Below are positions 18,473 to 25,750 of a stretch of DNA of 42,381 bases, piece by piece; the first letter of the stretch is position 1; each line of letters begins with the position of its first letter. This stretch comes from Cytophagaceae bacterium. Its GTDB lineage: Bacteria; Bacteroidota; Bacteroidia; Cytophagales; Cytophagaceae. The stretch covers positions 1-42,381 of the forward strand of contig JAGKWN010000027.1 in NCBI GenBank assembly GCA_021151805.1, written 5' to 3'. Under the pieces are notes generated by a model that was not told the DNA's origin, ran no database searches, and worked only from the letters and a program-made list of their open reading frames with translations. The position numbers and the translations under genes are program-made.

Positions 18473-18503
18473 TAAAAGTAGCAGGTTAATTTCAAATAAA
18501 CAA
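18473..18503 (-). promoter_or_regulatory. Bacteroidetes-type promoter for the riboswitch leader
   Basis: On the minus strand, TTG (18501-18503) is followed after 20 bases by TACTTTTA (18473-18480), which matches seven of eight positions of the -7 box TAnnTTTG. Transcription would begin about 20 bases before P1 of the riboswitch. Confidence 0.55.
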
Positions 18504-18505
18504 GT

Positions 18506-18528
18506 ATCTCTATCAATTTAATAGAGAT
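18506..18528. promoter_or_regulatory. Inverted repeat, candidate operator
   Basis: Perfect 8-bp inverted repeat ATCTCTAT-N7-ATAGAGAT directly upstream of the -33 element of the leader promoter and between the divergent riboswitch-leader and CvfB-like transcription units. The position suits an activator site; the binding protein is unknown. Confidence 0.4.
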
Positions 18529-18691
18529 TAAATATAAGGCTCTGATAATGAAGGAAATTATTTTCATTCAGGCTGTATTAAATCTTTCGACAACGATTTA
18601 ATCCGTGGGTTTTATTCTTTAATGCCGGAATAAATAAATGAAGTATTATGGAATTAAAGCGTTAATTTTGAAACTGAATGAATGCAAAGCA

Positions 18692-19522
18692 ATGATCAAA
18701 ATCGGTAAAAATAATGTATTAAAAGCCCTGCGCATGACAAGCGTAGGTATGTATCTGGGAAATGAAGAAGGCGAAGAAGTTTTACTGCCGAATAAATACG
18801 TGCCTGAAAACTTTCAGGTAGACGATACGATAGATGTTTTTATTTATAAAGACTCTGAAGACCGCATCATTGCTACAAATCTTGAGCCTAAGATTAAATT
18901 GAATGAGTTTGCCTGCCTCGTCTGTAAAGATGTAAACAATACCGGAGCCTTCCTGGATTGGGGACTTGAAAAAGACCTGCTTGTACCCTACCGCGAACAA
19001 GGAAAGAAAATGGAGATCGGTAAACGGTATCCGGTATACTTATACCTGGATGAGCGTACTGGCCGTCTGGCAGCTTCCAGCAAGATTGAAAGCTTTATAG
19101 AAAAGCAAAACGTTAAACTGGAGATCGGTGAAAAGGTAAACTTATTGATCTGTTATAATAGTGACCTGGGTGTAAATGTTATCATTAACAATACATACAA
19201 AGGTGTTATTTATCACAATGATCTATTCACCTATATTTCTATCGGCGATAAAGTAGAAGGCTACATCAAAAACATACGTGAAGAAGGAAAGATCGATGTT
19301 AGTTTGCAAAAGCCCGGCTATGCGCAGATTGAAGACGCTGCTGAAAAAATTCTATCGAAATTAAAAAGCTCAAACGGTGTATTGAAACTTACCGACAAAA
19401 GTGATTCGGAAGAAATCATGTTCCGTTTGCAGATGAGTAAAAAGAATTTCAAAAAAGCCATTGGTGGATTATATAAACAAGGATTGATCCGCCTGGAAGA
19501 AGATGGCATTTATCTGGTTTAG
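18692..19522 (+). CDS. cvfB: CvfB-like S1 RNA-binding domain protein
   Basis: A 276-residue cytoplasmic protein with tandem S1-like OB folds (KLNEFACLVCKDVNNTGAFLDWG ~68-90; 'GDKVEGYIKNIREEGKIDVS' ~200-219) and a C-terminal winged-helix domain ending MSKKNFKKAIGGLYKQGLIR. This is the CvfB/YitL architecture, an RNA-binding family named for a virulence regulator in Staphylococcus. I chose ATG 18692 (MIKIGKNN) because family members start this way; the frame is open to 18638. Flanked on both sides by long intergenic regions, so it is a single-gene unit. Confidence 0.85.
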   Translation: MIKIGKNNVLKALRMTSVGMYLGNEEGEEVLLPNKYVPENFQVDDTIDVFIYKDSEDRIIATNLEPKIKLNEFACLVCKDVNNTGAFLDWGLEKDLLVPYREQGKKMEIGKRYPVYLYLDERTGRLAASSKIESFIEKQNVKLEIGEKVNLLICYNSDLGVNVIINNTYKGVIYHNDLFTYISIGDKVEGYIKNIREEGKIDVSLQKPGYAQIEDAAEKILSKLKSSNGVLKLTDKSDSEEIMFRLQMSKKNFKKAIGGLYKQGLIRLEEDGIYLV

Positions 19523-19560
19523 AGCTAACGCAAGTATTTGCCCGTAATATATTTTTACAG

Positions 19561-19593
19561 ACCGATGCCATCACTTAAAGCGATGGCATCGGT
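19561..19593. repeat. Long palindrome ACCGATGCCATC / GATGGCATCGGT
   Basis: A perfect 12-bp inverted repeat (19561-19572 and 19582-19593) with a 9-base centre; the stem extends by CT/AG after one A-C mismatch. It lies 38 bp after the CvfB-like stop and has no T run, so it is a weak candidate for a terminator. The left arm recurs at 27959-27971. Confidence 0.75.
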
Positions 19594-19621
19594 GTTTACA
19601 GCGGACTTGCTTGCATCAGTT

Positions 19622-19690
19622 ATGGTCTGAGAGCCACAGACCATGGAGAGAGCAAACCAAGGTGGCCTGTGAGCCACAGGCCACGGAGAC
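19622..19690. repeat. Two tandem copies of a dispersed hairpin repeat
   Basis: Copy A has stem ATGGTCTG (19622-19629) / CAGACCAT (19637-19644). Copy B has stem GTGGCCTGTG (19662-19671) / CACAGGCCAC (19675-19684). Both share AGCCACAG in the loop and right arm and a trailing GGAGA. Differences in the stem are compensated on the other side (A-T to G-C; T-A to C-G). Two further copies occur at 39.1-39.2 kb. Confidence 0.75.
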
Positions 19691-19938
19691 TACATTTTTA
19701 TCTGTATCAATTTTTATTTTAATCAAGGCTAAAAACCACTGTAAATTGTTGTTAAACCTCAGTTAAAAAATATTATTTAGGAATTCGTACCACAAAATAA
19801 TCTAAAATCATTTTTGTAGGCAATTCAAATAATAGGCAATATTTTATTTGGTATAAATTGAATAATTGTATTTTCTCCGGCTTTCGTTTTTACAAAATGC
19901 AGATTTTAATTCATTAAACAATCACGTACAATTTCATT

Positions 19939-19970
19939 TATAGAATCTATATGGGACCCATATAGAATCT
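19939..19970. promoter_or_regulatory. Candidate activator site upstream of the encapsulin operon
   Basis: A perfect 9-bp inverted repeat CTATATGGG-A-CCCATATAG (19947-19965) is flanked by two direct repeats of TATAGAATCT (19939-19948 and 19961-19970), exactly 22 bp apart, or about two helical turns. It sits about 30 bp upstream of the -7 box at 20000-20007, the position expected for an activator. The regulator is unknown. Confidence 0.7.
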
Positions 19971-19999
19971 CTACAAAGCAAAGATGTGTGGAATATTTT

Positions 20000-20007
20000 T
20001 ACATTTG
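20000..20007 (+). promoter_or_regulatory. Promoter -7 box of encapsulin operon
   Basis: TACATTTG is a perfect match to the Bacteroidetes -7 consensus TAnnTTTG. No TTG is present at the -33 position, suggesting the need for an activator. Transcription starting near 20014 would leave a leader of about 30 bases before ATG 20044, which argues against translation from the upstream ATG at 19984. Confidence 0.55.
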
Positions 20008-20043
20008 ATCGTAAATCATTTATTAATCCAAATTTATTTCAAC

Positions 20044-20961
20044 ATGTCAGAACTGAACAAACAAACAGCCCTTGGTGATGTAGCCGCAAGGCAGTTGGCC
20101 ATCGCCACCAGAACGGTACCACAAATGGCAGCCATTACTCCAAGATGGTTGACGCATTTATTAAACTGGATTCCGGTTGAATCTGGTGTATACCGATTGA
20201 ACAAAGTAAAAGAAGGTAGTTATGCAGAAGTAGATTGTTCAGGCAGAGATGAGCGTGAGCTACCGCATACTTTCATCGACTATGTTGAAAATCCTCGCGA
20301 ATACAATCTAAGCGCTGTGAACACAGTTCTTGATGTACATACACGTGTTTCAGATCTGTACAGCAAACCTTACAACCAGATCAGCGAACAGTTACGATTA
20401 ACGATCGAAAGTATTAAAGAACGCCAGGAAAGTGAATTGATCAATAACAGAGAATATGGTTTGTTAAACAGTGTTGCTCCTGCACAACGCATCAGAACAC
20501 GTGCCGGTGCTCCTACTCCGGATGATTTTGATGAGCTGATCACAAAAGTCTGGAAAGAGCCTGGCTTCTTTTTACTACATCCTTTAGCTATCGCCGCTTT
20601 CGGTCGTGAATGTACGCGCAGAGGTGTTCCACCACCAACAGTTTCTCTTTTCGGTTCTCAGTTCATTACCTGGAGAGGTATTCCGCTTATTCCTTCAGAT
20701 AAACTTCCGATCGAAAATGGCAAAACAAAAATTTTATTGCTACGCACAGGCGAAAGCCGTCAGGGTGTTGTAGGTCTTTACCAACCTGGTCTGCCAGGAG
20801 AACAGTCTCCGGGTCTTGCAGTTCGTTTTATGGGCATCAACGATAAGGCTATTGCATCTTATCTGGTATCTCTGTATTGCTCGTTAGCAGTGTTGGTTGA
20901 TGATGCCATTGCTGTACTTGAAGACGTTGAAATCACAAATTACCATGAGTATAGATACTAA
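20044..20961 (+). CDS. Family 2A encapsulin shell protein (SrpI-like)
   Basis: A 305-residue HK97-fold capsid-like protein that should self-assemble into a hollow nanocompartment in the cytoplasm. Its sequence follows the cyanobacterial SrpI type closely: DVAARQLAIATRTVPQMAAI near the N-terminus, PRWLTHLLNWIPVESGVYRL, ERQESELINNREYGLLN, AFGRECTRRGVPPPT, QFITWRGIPLIPSDKLP, and GINDKAIASYLVSLYCSLAV at the end. There is no cNMP-binding insertion, which separates it from family 2B. Start ATG 20044 gives the family N-terminus; an ATG at 19984 would add 20 hydrophobic residues and lie upstream of the predicted promoter. Its last 17 bp overlap the cargo gene. In SrpI the shell is induced by sulfur starvation and encloses a cysteine desulfurase, which matches the next gene. 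Family call is from recognition of conserved sequence, not a search. Confidence 0.93.
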   Translation: MSELNKQTALGDVAARQLAIATRTVPQMAAITPRWLTHLLNWIPVESGVYRLNKVKEGSYAEVDCSGRDERELPHTFIDYVENPREYNLSAVNTVLDVHTRVSDLYSKPYNQISEQLRLTIESIKERQESELINNREYGLLNSVAPAQRIRTRAGAPTPDDFDELITKVWKEPGFFLLHPLAIAAFGRECTRRGVPPPTVSLFGSQFITWRGIPLIPSDKLPIENGKTKILLLRTGESRQGVVGLYQPGLPGEQSPGLAVRFMGINDKAIASYLVSLYCSLAVLVDDAIAVLEDVEITNYHEYRY

Positions 20962-22891
20962 TTCAGCAAACCTGCCGGATGCAGGCGCGCTTGAAAAATT
21001 AGCCAATGAATTGTTTGTGGCCTTACCGGGAAGTTTCCCCAGTACTGCAGCGTTACGTGAGAAGCTCAACCATTCAACAGGCAGCGATTATTCATTCAAC
21101 CAGACAGAACGATTTAACATCAATGATCCGCAAACAGCTTTACAGAATCCGCACAACTGGGAAACGCACCAGACGGCTCCAGCTGTGGGCGGCATTGGTA
21201 TATCTTCTTCTGTTCTTCAGCATACGGATGCTATTGATATAAGATCATTGCATAATTTTCTTCCGGGTGAATCATATCATGGCGGACTCTCTCCTGCTTC
21301 CATCGACCAGGGAAATGCAGTAAATGCTGCAAATCCGCAAACGAGCTTTGCCGAACCAAAATACAGAAACGGAAATATGCCTGCGTCCCTTTCAGGAAGC
21401 GGGATATCTCCTTCTGTACTTGAACACGGAAAGCAATTTGATAACCTGCCTACCGTATCAGAACAAGCTTATGGAAACGATCTGACCAGCATACTCACTT
21501 CCATAAATACGTTTGAACTGAATCCTCAACTACCGCACATCAACGATTCGTCGTTTTACTTTCTTTCCGAGGCCCGTTCTTATAACCTTCAGCAGAAAGG
21601 ACAATCACAGCAACACATTGCTGTGAAAGATGTGCATACGCCAGCCGGTATACTAGACAAACCGTTTGATGTGAACCTGATCAAAAGAGATTTTCCAATC
21701 TTACAGGAACGTGTAAATGGCAAGCCGCTGATCTGGCTGGATAACGCAGCAACCACACAAAAGCCCAAGCAAGTAATTGACAGGATCAGTTACTTCTACG
21801 AGCATGAAAATTCGAACATCCACCGTGCGGCCCATGAACTGGCAGCACGTGCAACAGATGCCTATGAAAGTGCACGTCAGAAAGTACAGACCTTCATCAA
21901 TGCTGCATCTACAAACGAGATCATCTTTGTGCGTGGCGCAACGGAAGCGATCAACCTGATTGCGAAAAGCTGGGGCGAACAAAACTTACAGGCCGGAGAT
22001 GAAATTATTGTAAGTCATCTCGAACACCACGCCAATATTGTTCCATGGCAGCAGCTGGCAGCGAAGAAAGGTTTAAAGCTGCGTGTCATTCCTGTTGACG
22101 ACGACGGGCAGATTCTATTGGATGAATATGCCAAACTAGTCGGACCGAAAACCAAGCTTGTTTCATTTACACAGGTTTCAAATGCATTGGGTACAGTAAC
22201 ACCAGCAAAGCGTATTGTTGAACTGGCGCATCAGGCTGGAGCAAAGGTGCTGGTAGACGGTGCACAATCCATCTCACACATTCGTGTAGATGTACAAAAT
22301 TTAGACTGTGACTGGTTTGTATTTTCCGGACATAAAGTATTCGGCCCAACGGGTATCGGTGTGGTTTATGGCAAAGAAGATCTGTTGAATGCTACAGAAC
22401 CCTGGCAGGGCGGCGGTAATATGATCGTGGATGTTACGTTTGAACATACTACCTATCATAAAGCGCCTGGTCGGTTTGAAGCAGGCACAGGCAATATAGC
22501 AGATGCCGTTGGCTTAGGAGCTGCGCTGGATTATGTGAGCCGCATTGGTATTGATGTCATCAACCAGTATGAGCATTATTTGCTCGTATATGCAACGAAA
22601 CTGTTGAAAGATATTCCGGGTCTGCGTTTGATCGGAACTGCAGCAGATAAAGCCTCTGTACTTTCCTTTGTATTCGATGGATACAAAACAGAAGAAGTCG
22701 GTGCCGCTTTAAATCAACAGGGTATTGCAGTACGTTCGGGTCACCACTGCGCGCAGCCGATCTTAAGACGATTCGGCCTGGAAGCAACCGTGCGGCCTTC
22801 ACTGGCTTTCTATAATACATGCTCCGATATTGATGTACTTGTTGAAACACTATACCGTCTGCGTAGCGGACATAAAAAGGCTGTCAGATAA
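20945..22891 (+). CDS. SufS-type cysteine desulfurase with N-terminal encapsulin cargo extension
   Basis: A 648-residue PLP enzyme that removes sulfur from L-cysteine to give alanine and an enzyme persulfide. Residues ~244-648 are the SufS-like catalytic domain: LDNAATTQKP (265-274), HLEHHAN (358-364), DGAQS (438-442), the PLP lysine Lys464 in SGHKVFGPTG, and the persulfide cysteine Cys602 in RSGHHCAQP. The first ~243 residues are low-complexity and probably disordered, as in family 2A encapsulin cargo. They contain LEKLANELF (16-24), a duplicated motif G(I/S)GIS(S/P)SVL(Q/E)H at 83-93 and 151-161, and YFLSEAR (205-211), which are candidate shell-binding elements. ATG 20945 overlaps the shell gene by 17 bp, so shell and cargo are coupled. 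The enzyme is predicted to be packed inside the compartment. Confidence 0.93.
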   Translation: MSIDTNSANLPDAGALEKLANELFVALPGSFPSTAALREKLNHSTGSDYSFNQTERFNINDPQTALQNPHNWETHQTAPAVGGIGISSSVLQHTDAIDIRSLHNFLPGESYHGGLSPASIDQGNAVNAANPQTSFAEPKYRNGNMPASLSGSGISPSVLEHGKQFDNLPTVSEQAYGNDLTSILTSINTFELNPQLPHINDSSFYFLSEARSYNLQQKGQSQQHIAVKDVHTPAGILDKPFDVNLIKRDFPILQERVNGKPLIWLDNAATTQKPKQVIDRISYFYEHENSNIHRAAHELAARATDAYESARQKVQTFINAASTNEIIFVRGATEAINLIAKSWGEQNLQAGDEIIVSHLEHHANIVPWQQLAAKKGLKLRVIPVDDDGQILLDEYAKLVGPKTKLVSFTQVSNALGTVTPAKRIVELAHQAGAKVLVDGAQSISHIRVDVQNLDCDWFVFSGHKVFGPTGIGVVYGKEDLLNATEPWQGGGNMIVDVTFEHTTYHKAPGRFEAGTGNIADAVGLGAALDYVSRIGIDVINQYEHYLLVYATKLLKDIPGLRLIGTAADKASVLSFVFDGYKTEEVGAALNQQGIAVRSGHHCAQPILRRFGLEATVRPSLAFYNTCSDIDVLVETLYRLRSGHKKAVR

Positions 22892-22928
22892 CTACAAAGA
22901 TTGAATAATCTTTTAACAACAGGTGAAG

Positions 22929-23792
22929 ATGAAAGAAAATATAAATACACAATCACTGATTGATTTACTGCGAAAGACACACAATGCCGAATGGGAAGCT
23001 ACGCCATCTTCACACGACGCCATTTTATGGCTGAGCGATCTGGTGCAGTTTCTTTTTCCCAGCAATCATTTGCCAAAACAATCTTCCTATGAAGGGATCC
23101 TGAAAAAAAATCAGATTGACCTGGAAAACATTCTGCTGAGTTATCTGGAAGCACATAAGCTTGATATTGCAACAGCAGTAACAAGTTTTTACAATGCCTT
23201 AGGAAAAATCTATCAGGATCTGCGTGAAGATGCCGCTAAAATACATGAGTTTGATCCTGCTGCTACAAGCGTGAACGAAGTGATTGTCTCCTATCCGGGA
23301 TTTTATGCGATCACTGTTTACCGGATCGCGCATCAGCTTGCTATACTCAACATACCAATCCTGCCACGCATCATCAGTGAATATGCACATGGCAAAACAG
23401 GTATTGATATTCATCCGAATGCCAAGATTGATGTACCGTTTGTGATTGACCACGGAACAGGTATCGTGATTGGCGCCACCAGCATCATTGGTAAAAATGT
23501 GTGTATCTACCAGGGTGTAACACTGGGAGCCTTACATGTATCCAAAATTATGGCTGAAATAAAAAGGCATCCTACGGTTGAAGACAATGTGGTCATCTAT
23601 GCACGTACAACCATTCTTGGCGGCAATACAGTCATTGGCAAGAACAGTATTATCGGCGGCAGTGTCTTTATCACCAAAAGCATTGAACCGGATTCTCAGG
23701 TATTCAATACACACCAGCTGCGCATCAGTAATCTGAATAGCAGCAACAGCTTTGATGAAAACAGAAGTGTTGTATTAAAGAAAAATTTTTAA
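22929..23792 (+). CDS. cysE: Serine O-acetyltransferase
   Basis: Makes O-acetylserine from serine and acetyl-CoA, the first step of cysteine synthesis. The 287-residue protein has a helical N-terminal domain and a left-handed beta-helix of hexapeptide repeats (~155-260): IHPNAKIDVPFVIDHGTGIVIG with the catalytic DHGTG (174-178), IYQGVTLGAL, RHP (213-215) and VIYARTTILGGNTVIG. It is the longer EpsC/plant-like form that commonly accompanies family 2A encapsulins. I use ATG 22929; a GTG at 22923 is also in frame. Gap from the desulfurase is 37 bp. It would supply O-acetylserine to a cysteine synthase, and the resulting cysteine feeds the encapsulated desulfurase; no cysteine synthase is in the window. 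Confidence 0.92.
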   Translation: MKENINTQSLIDLLRKTHNAEWEATPSSHDAILWLSDLVQFLFPSNHLPKQSSYEGILKKNQIDLENILLSYLEAHKLDIATAVTSFYNALGKIYQDLREDAAKIHEFDPAATSVNEVIVSYPGFYAITVYRIAHQLAILNIPILPRIISEYAHGKTGIDIHPNAKIDVPFVIDHGTGIVIGATSIIGKNVCIYQGVTLGALHVSKIMAEIKRHPTVEDNVVIYARTTILGGNTVIGKNSIIGGSVFITKSIEPDSQVFNTHQLRISNLNSSNSFDENRSVVLKKNF

Positions 23793-23795
23793 CCC

Positions 23796-23843
23796 TGTAA
23801 AACAAAAGAATGGCACTGATGGGCGCCATTCTTTTGTTTTACA
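23796..23843. terminator. Bidirectional terminator at end of encapsulin operon
   Basis: A perfect 19-bp stem (23796-23814 with 23825-23843) with a 10-base loop and A/T tracts on both sides. It ends the encapsulin operon on the plus strand and the bestrophin gene on the minus strand, whose stop codon (23839-23841) is inside the right arm. Confidence 0.92.
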
Positions 23844-24780
23844 TCAATATACCACGGTGTACGGTTACTTTCTGCGGTATTGATTCATCACCGATCATTT
23901 GCTTCAGATCGATTTCTATTGTATTGCAAATAGAATTCATCGGGGTATCAAAGTGCGTATTATCAAACGGGTAGGCATACACATGGCCGTTCATATAAAT
24001 AACATGGAACACCCAACCAATCGTAACCGTTACCGGCAGCATCATCCAGGTGGTTGTGGCAGAATCAACGCCCGACAATAAACTGAATGGTAATAAAGTA
24101 ATGAAGATGTATAAGAACACCTTTGAGAAGAAATGATACGTTGGTAAAAACGGTGTCTTTTTAATCCGCTCTGCCTGGCCCTGGTATGTATAGAAGTTTG
24201 TTAAAGTCTGGTCAATCTGAATGAACATAAATTCATTCATCAGTTTTTTATCATACATTTTACGGACATCCAGCGATTGATTTTTGATTAGCTGCGTAGC
24301 CATGTTGCTGCAGCCTTTTACAGACTCATGCTCCTCTGCAGAGACAAATTCATTTAAGATGGCAGTGAATTTTTCAGTATCCTTCTCTTCACGCAGCTGC
24401 AGTCTTAAGATATTAATAAAAGCCAGGTGACGGTAAACAATTTTCTTACGGATCTCGCGCGTAGCCGCATGGTGCTGATCGTCTTCAAACTGAATAAAGG
24501 TAATAACCTGCTTGGTAAACGACCGGCTGTCGTTTACAATACTGCCCCAGATTTTTCTTGCTTCCCACCAGCGATCGTAAGCCTGACTGTTGGTAAAACC
24601 CAGTAATATGGATAAGGCTGTACCAAGTACCGCTGTAATAGAAACCGGTACGCCCCAATCGTTATAATAGTTTGTTACTTTAAGTATAACTGCTACAAAT
24701 ACAATTGTTACAGAATAAGTAATATTATATTTCGAAGATGCAAAAATATCATGGGGAACAAAACGGAATTTAGCAATCAT
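23839..24780 (-). CDS. Bestrophin-like chloride channel family protein (YneE type)
   Basis: A 313-residue membrane protein of the bestrophin/UPF0187 family, anion channels in eukaryotes and mixed ion channels in bacteria. The signature is LLGFTNSQAYDRWWEARKIW (57-76) followed by DSRSFTKQ. Predicted helices lie at ~23-40, ~45-60, ~215-240 and 241-260. Single-gene unit with a two-way terminator at its 3' end. Confidence 0.88.
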   Translation of the reverse strand: MIAKFRFVPHDIFASSKYNITYSVTIVFVAVILKVTNYYNDWGVPVSITAVLGTALSILLGFTNSQAYDRWWEARKIWGSIVNDSRSFTKQVITFIQFEDDQHHAATREIRKKIVYRHLAFINILRLQLREEKDTEKFTAILNEFVSAEEHESVKGCSNMATQLIKNQSLDVRKMYDKKLMNEFMFIQIDQTLTNFYTYQGQAERIKKTPFLPTYHFFSKVFLYIFITLLPFSLLSGVDSATTTWMMLPVTVTIGWVFHVIYMNGHVYAYPFDNTHFDTPMNSICNTIEIDLKQMIGDESIPQKVTVHRGILM

Positions 24781-24847
24781 AAGTGTATTGAAGGGGCTTT
24801 ATATCTACTGAATTTACTACAATATTTAAATGAATACAAGCCTTCCT

Positions 24848-25666
24848 TCAGGTAGTTTTCTTAAATAAAAAGAACCGTACTGCACGTTTGTATAAGCCCG
24901 GCAGCAATCGTCTGCTGTAAAAAAATACGTGTGCAGAAAATGGAAAACGGATCAATTCATTTCGTTTATGTAGATTCTTCAAAATGATTTTAGCCGCATC
25001 CAGACTTGTCAGAGAGGAGTTGGTAACAATCTTCTGAGCAGACGAAATGATTTCTTTACTTCCTCTGCTATGTTGCATAATTGACGACTGAAAAAATGTT
25101 GGGGTTACACAAACCACTTGAATGTTTGTATGACAAAGTTCATGGTTTAGGGATTCGGATAAAGAAATCAAACCGGCTTTGGTAACATTATACGGACTCA
25201 TGCGCGGAAGATTGGCAATGCCAGCCATGCTTGCCATATTTACAATCAATCCATCATTTGCTTGTTGCATTTCAGGAAGTACAAAATACGTTGCATGAAT
25301 AACTGCTTTCAGATTGATGTCGATGATCCAGTCCCAGTACTCCGGTAGATAGTTAGAGAACAAGGTACCCTCGCCTACACCTGCGTTGTTAAAAAGAATA
25401 TCAATGCCTTTATATGTTTTACAAAAAGTACTGATTATTTCTTTTAATGCTACCCGGTCTGTAACATCTACATTACTAAAACTCAATTTTGAATTAGCAA
25501 TCTTTGTTAGTTCACTGGTATCAATGTCAATTCCCAAAACAGTCCAGCCATCCTGAAGTAAAAGCTTTGTTAGTTCAAGACCCAGACCACTGCCGGCGCC
25601 GGTAATAATCGTTCTTTTTCCGGGAAATTGTTTAGCTAATTTTGAATAGATAACAGATTGAATCAT
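24848..25666 (-). CDS. Short-chain dehydrogenase/reductase
   Basis: A 272-residue Rossmann-fold oxidoreductase. The NAD(P)-binding motif is TGAGSGLG (22-29), followed by DV (~67), NNAG (93-96), and catalytic Ser146, Tyr159 and Lys163 (YNVTK). The acidic residue after strand 2 (IDIDT) suggests NAD(H) preference. C-terminal ~40 residues are basic and hydrophobic (FFYSRRLLPGLYKRAVRFFLFKK), perhaps membrane-associated. Substrate not predictable. Confidence 0.88.
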   Translation of the reverse strand: MIQSVIYSKLAKQFPGKRTIITGAGSGLGLELTKLLLQDGWTVLGIDIDTSELTKIANSKLSFSNVDVTDRVALKEIISTFCKTYKGIDILFNNAGVGEGTLFSNYLPEYWDWIIDINLKAVIHATYFVLPEMQQANDGLIVNMASMAGIANLPRMSPYNVTKAGLISLSESLNHELCHTNIQVVCVTPTFFQSSIMQHSRGSKEIISSAQKIVTNSSLTSLDAAKIILKNLHKRNELIRFPFSAHVFFYSRRLLPGLYKRAVRFFLFKKTT

Positions 25667-25689
25667 ATAACAGAAAAGAATTATCGGAT

Positions 25690-25728
25690 AAAAAAAAAAC
25701 AGTCTTTGTAGGTATACAAAGACTGTTT
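25690..25728 (-). terminator. Intrinsic terminator of the outer membrane protein gene
   Basis: A 14-bp perfect stem (25697-25710 / 25715-25728) with loop GGTA; on the minus strand it is followed by a run of U from the long A tract at 25690-25699. It lies 23 bp past the stop codon of the gene at 25751-26428. Confidence 0.9.
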
Positions 25729-25750
25729 ATATATGTTGGTTATTGAATAA

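Noticed and set aside
19984..20043. Upstream ATG of the encapsulin gene adding 20 residues
   Set aside because: The added sequence is hydrophobic, absent from the family N-terminus, and contains the predicted -7 promoter box.
20044..20961. Encapsulin gene as part of a prophage (HK97 capsid)
   Set aside because: No portal, terminase, protease or tail genes are nearby, and the neighbours are metabolic.
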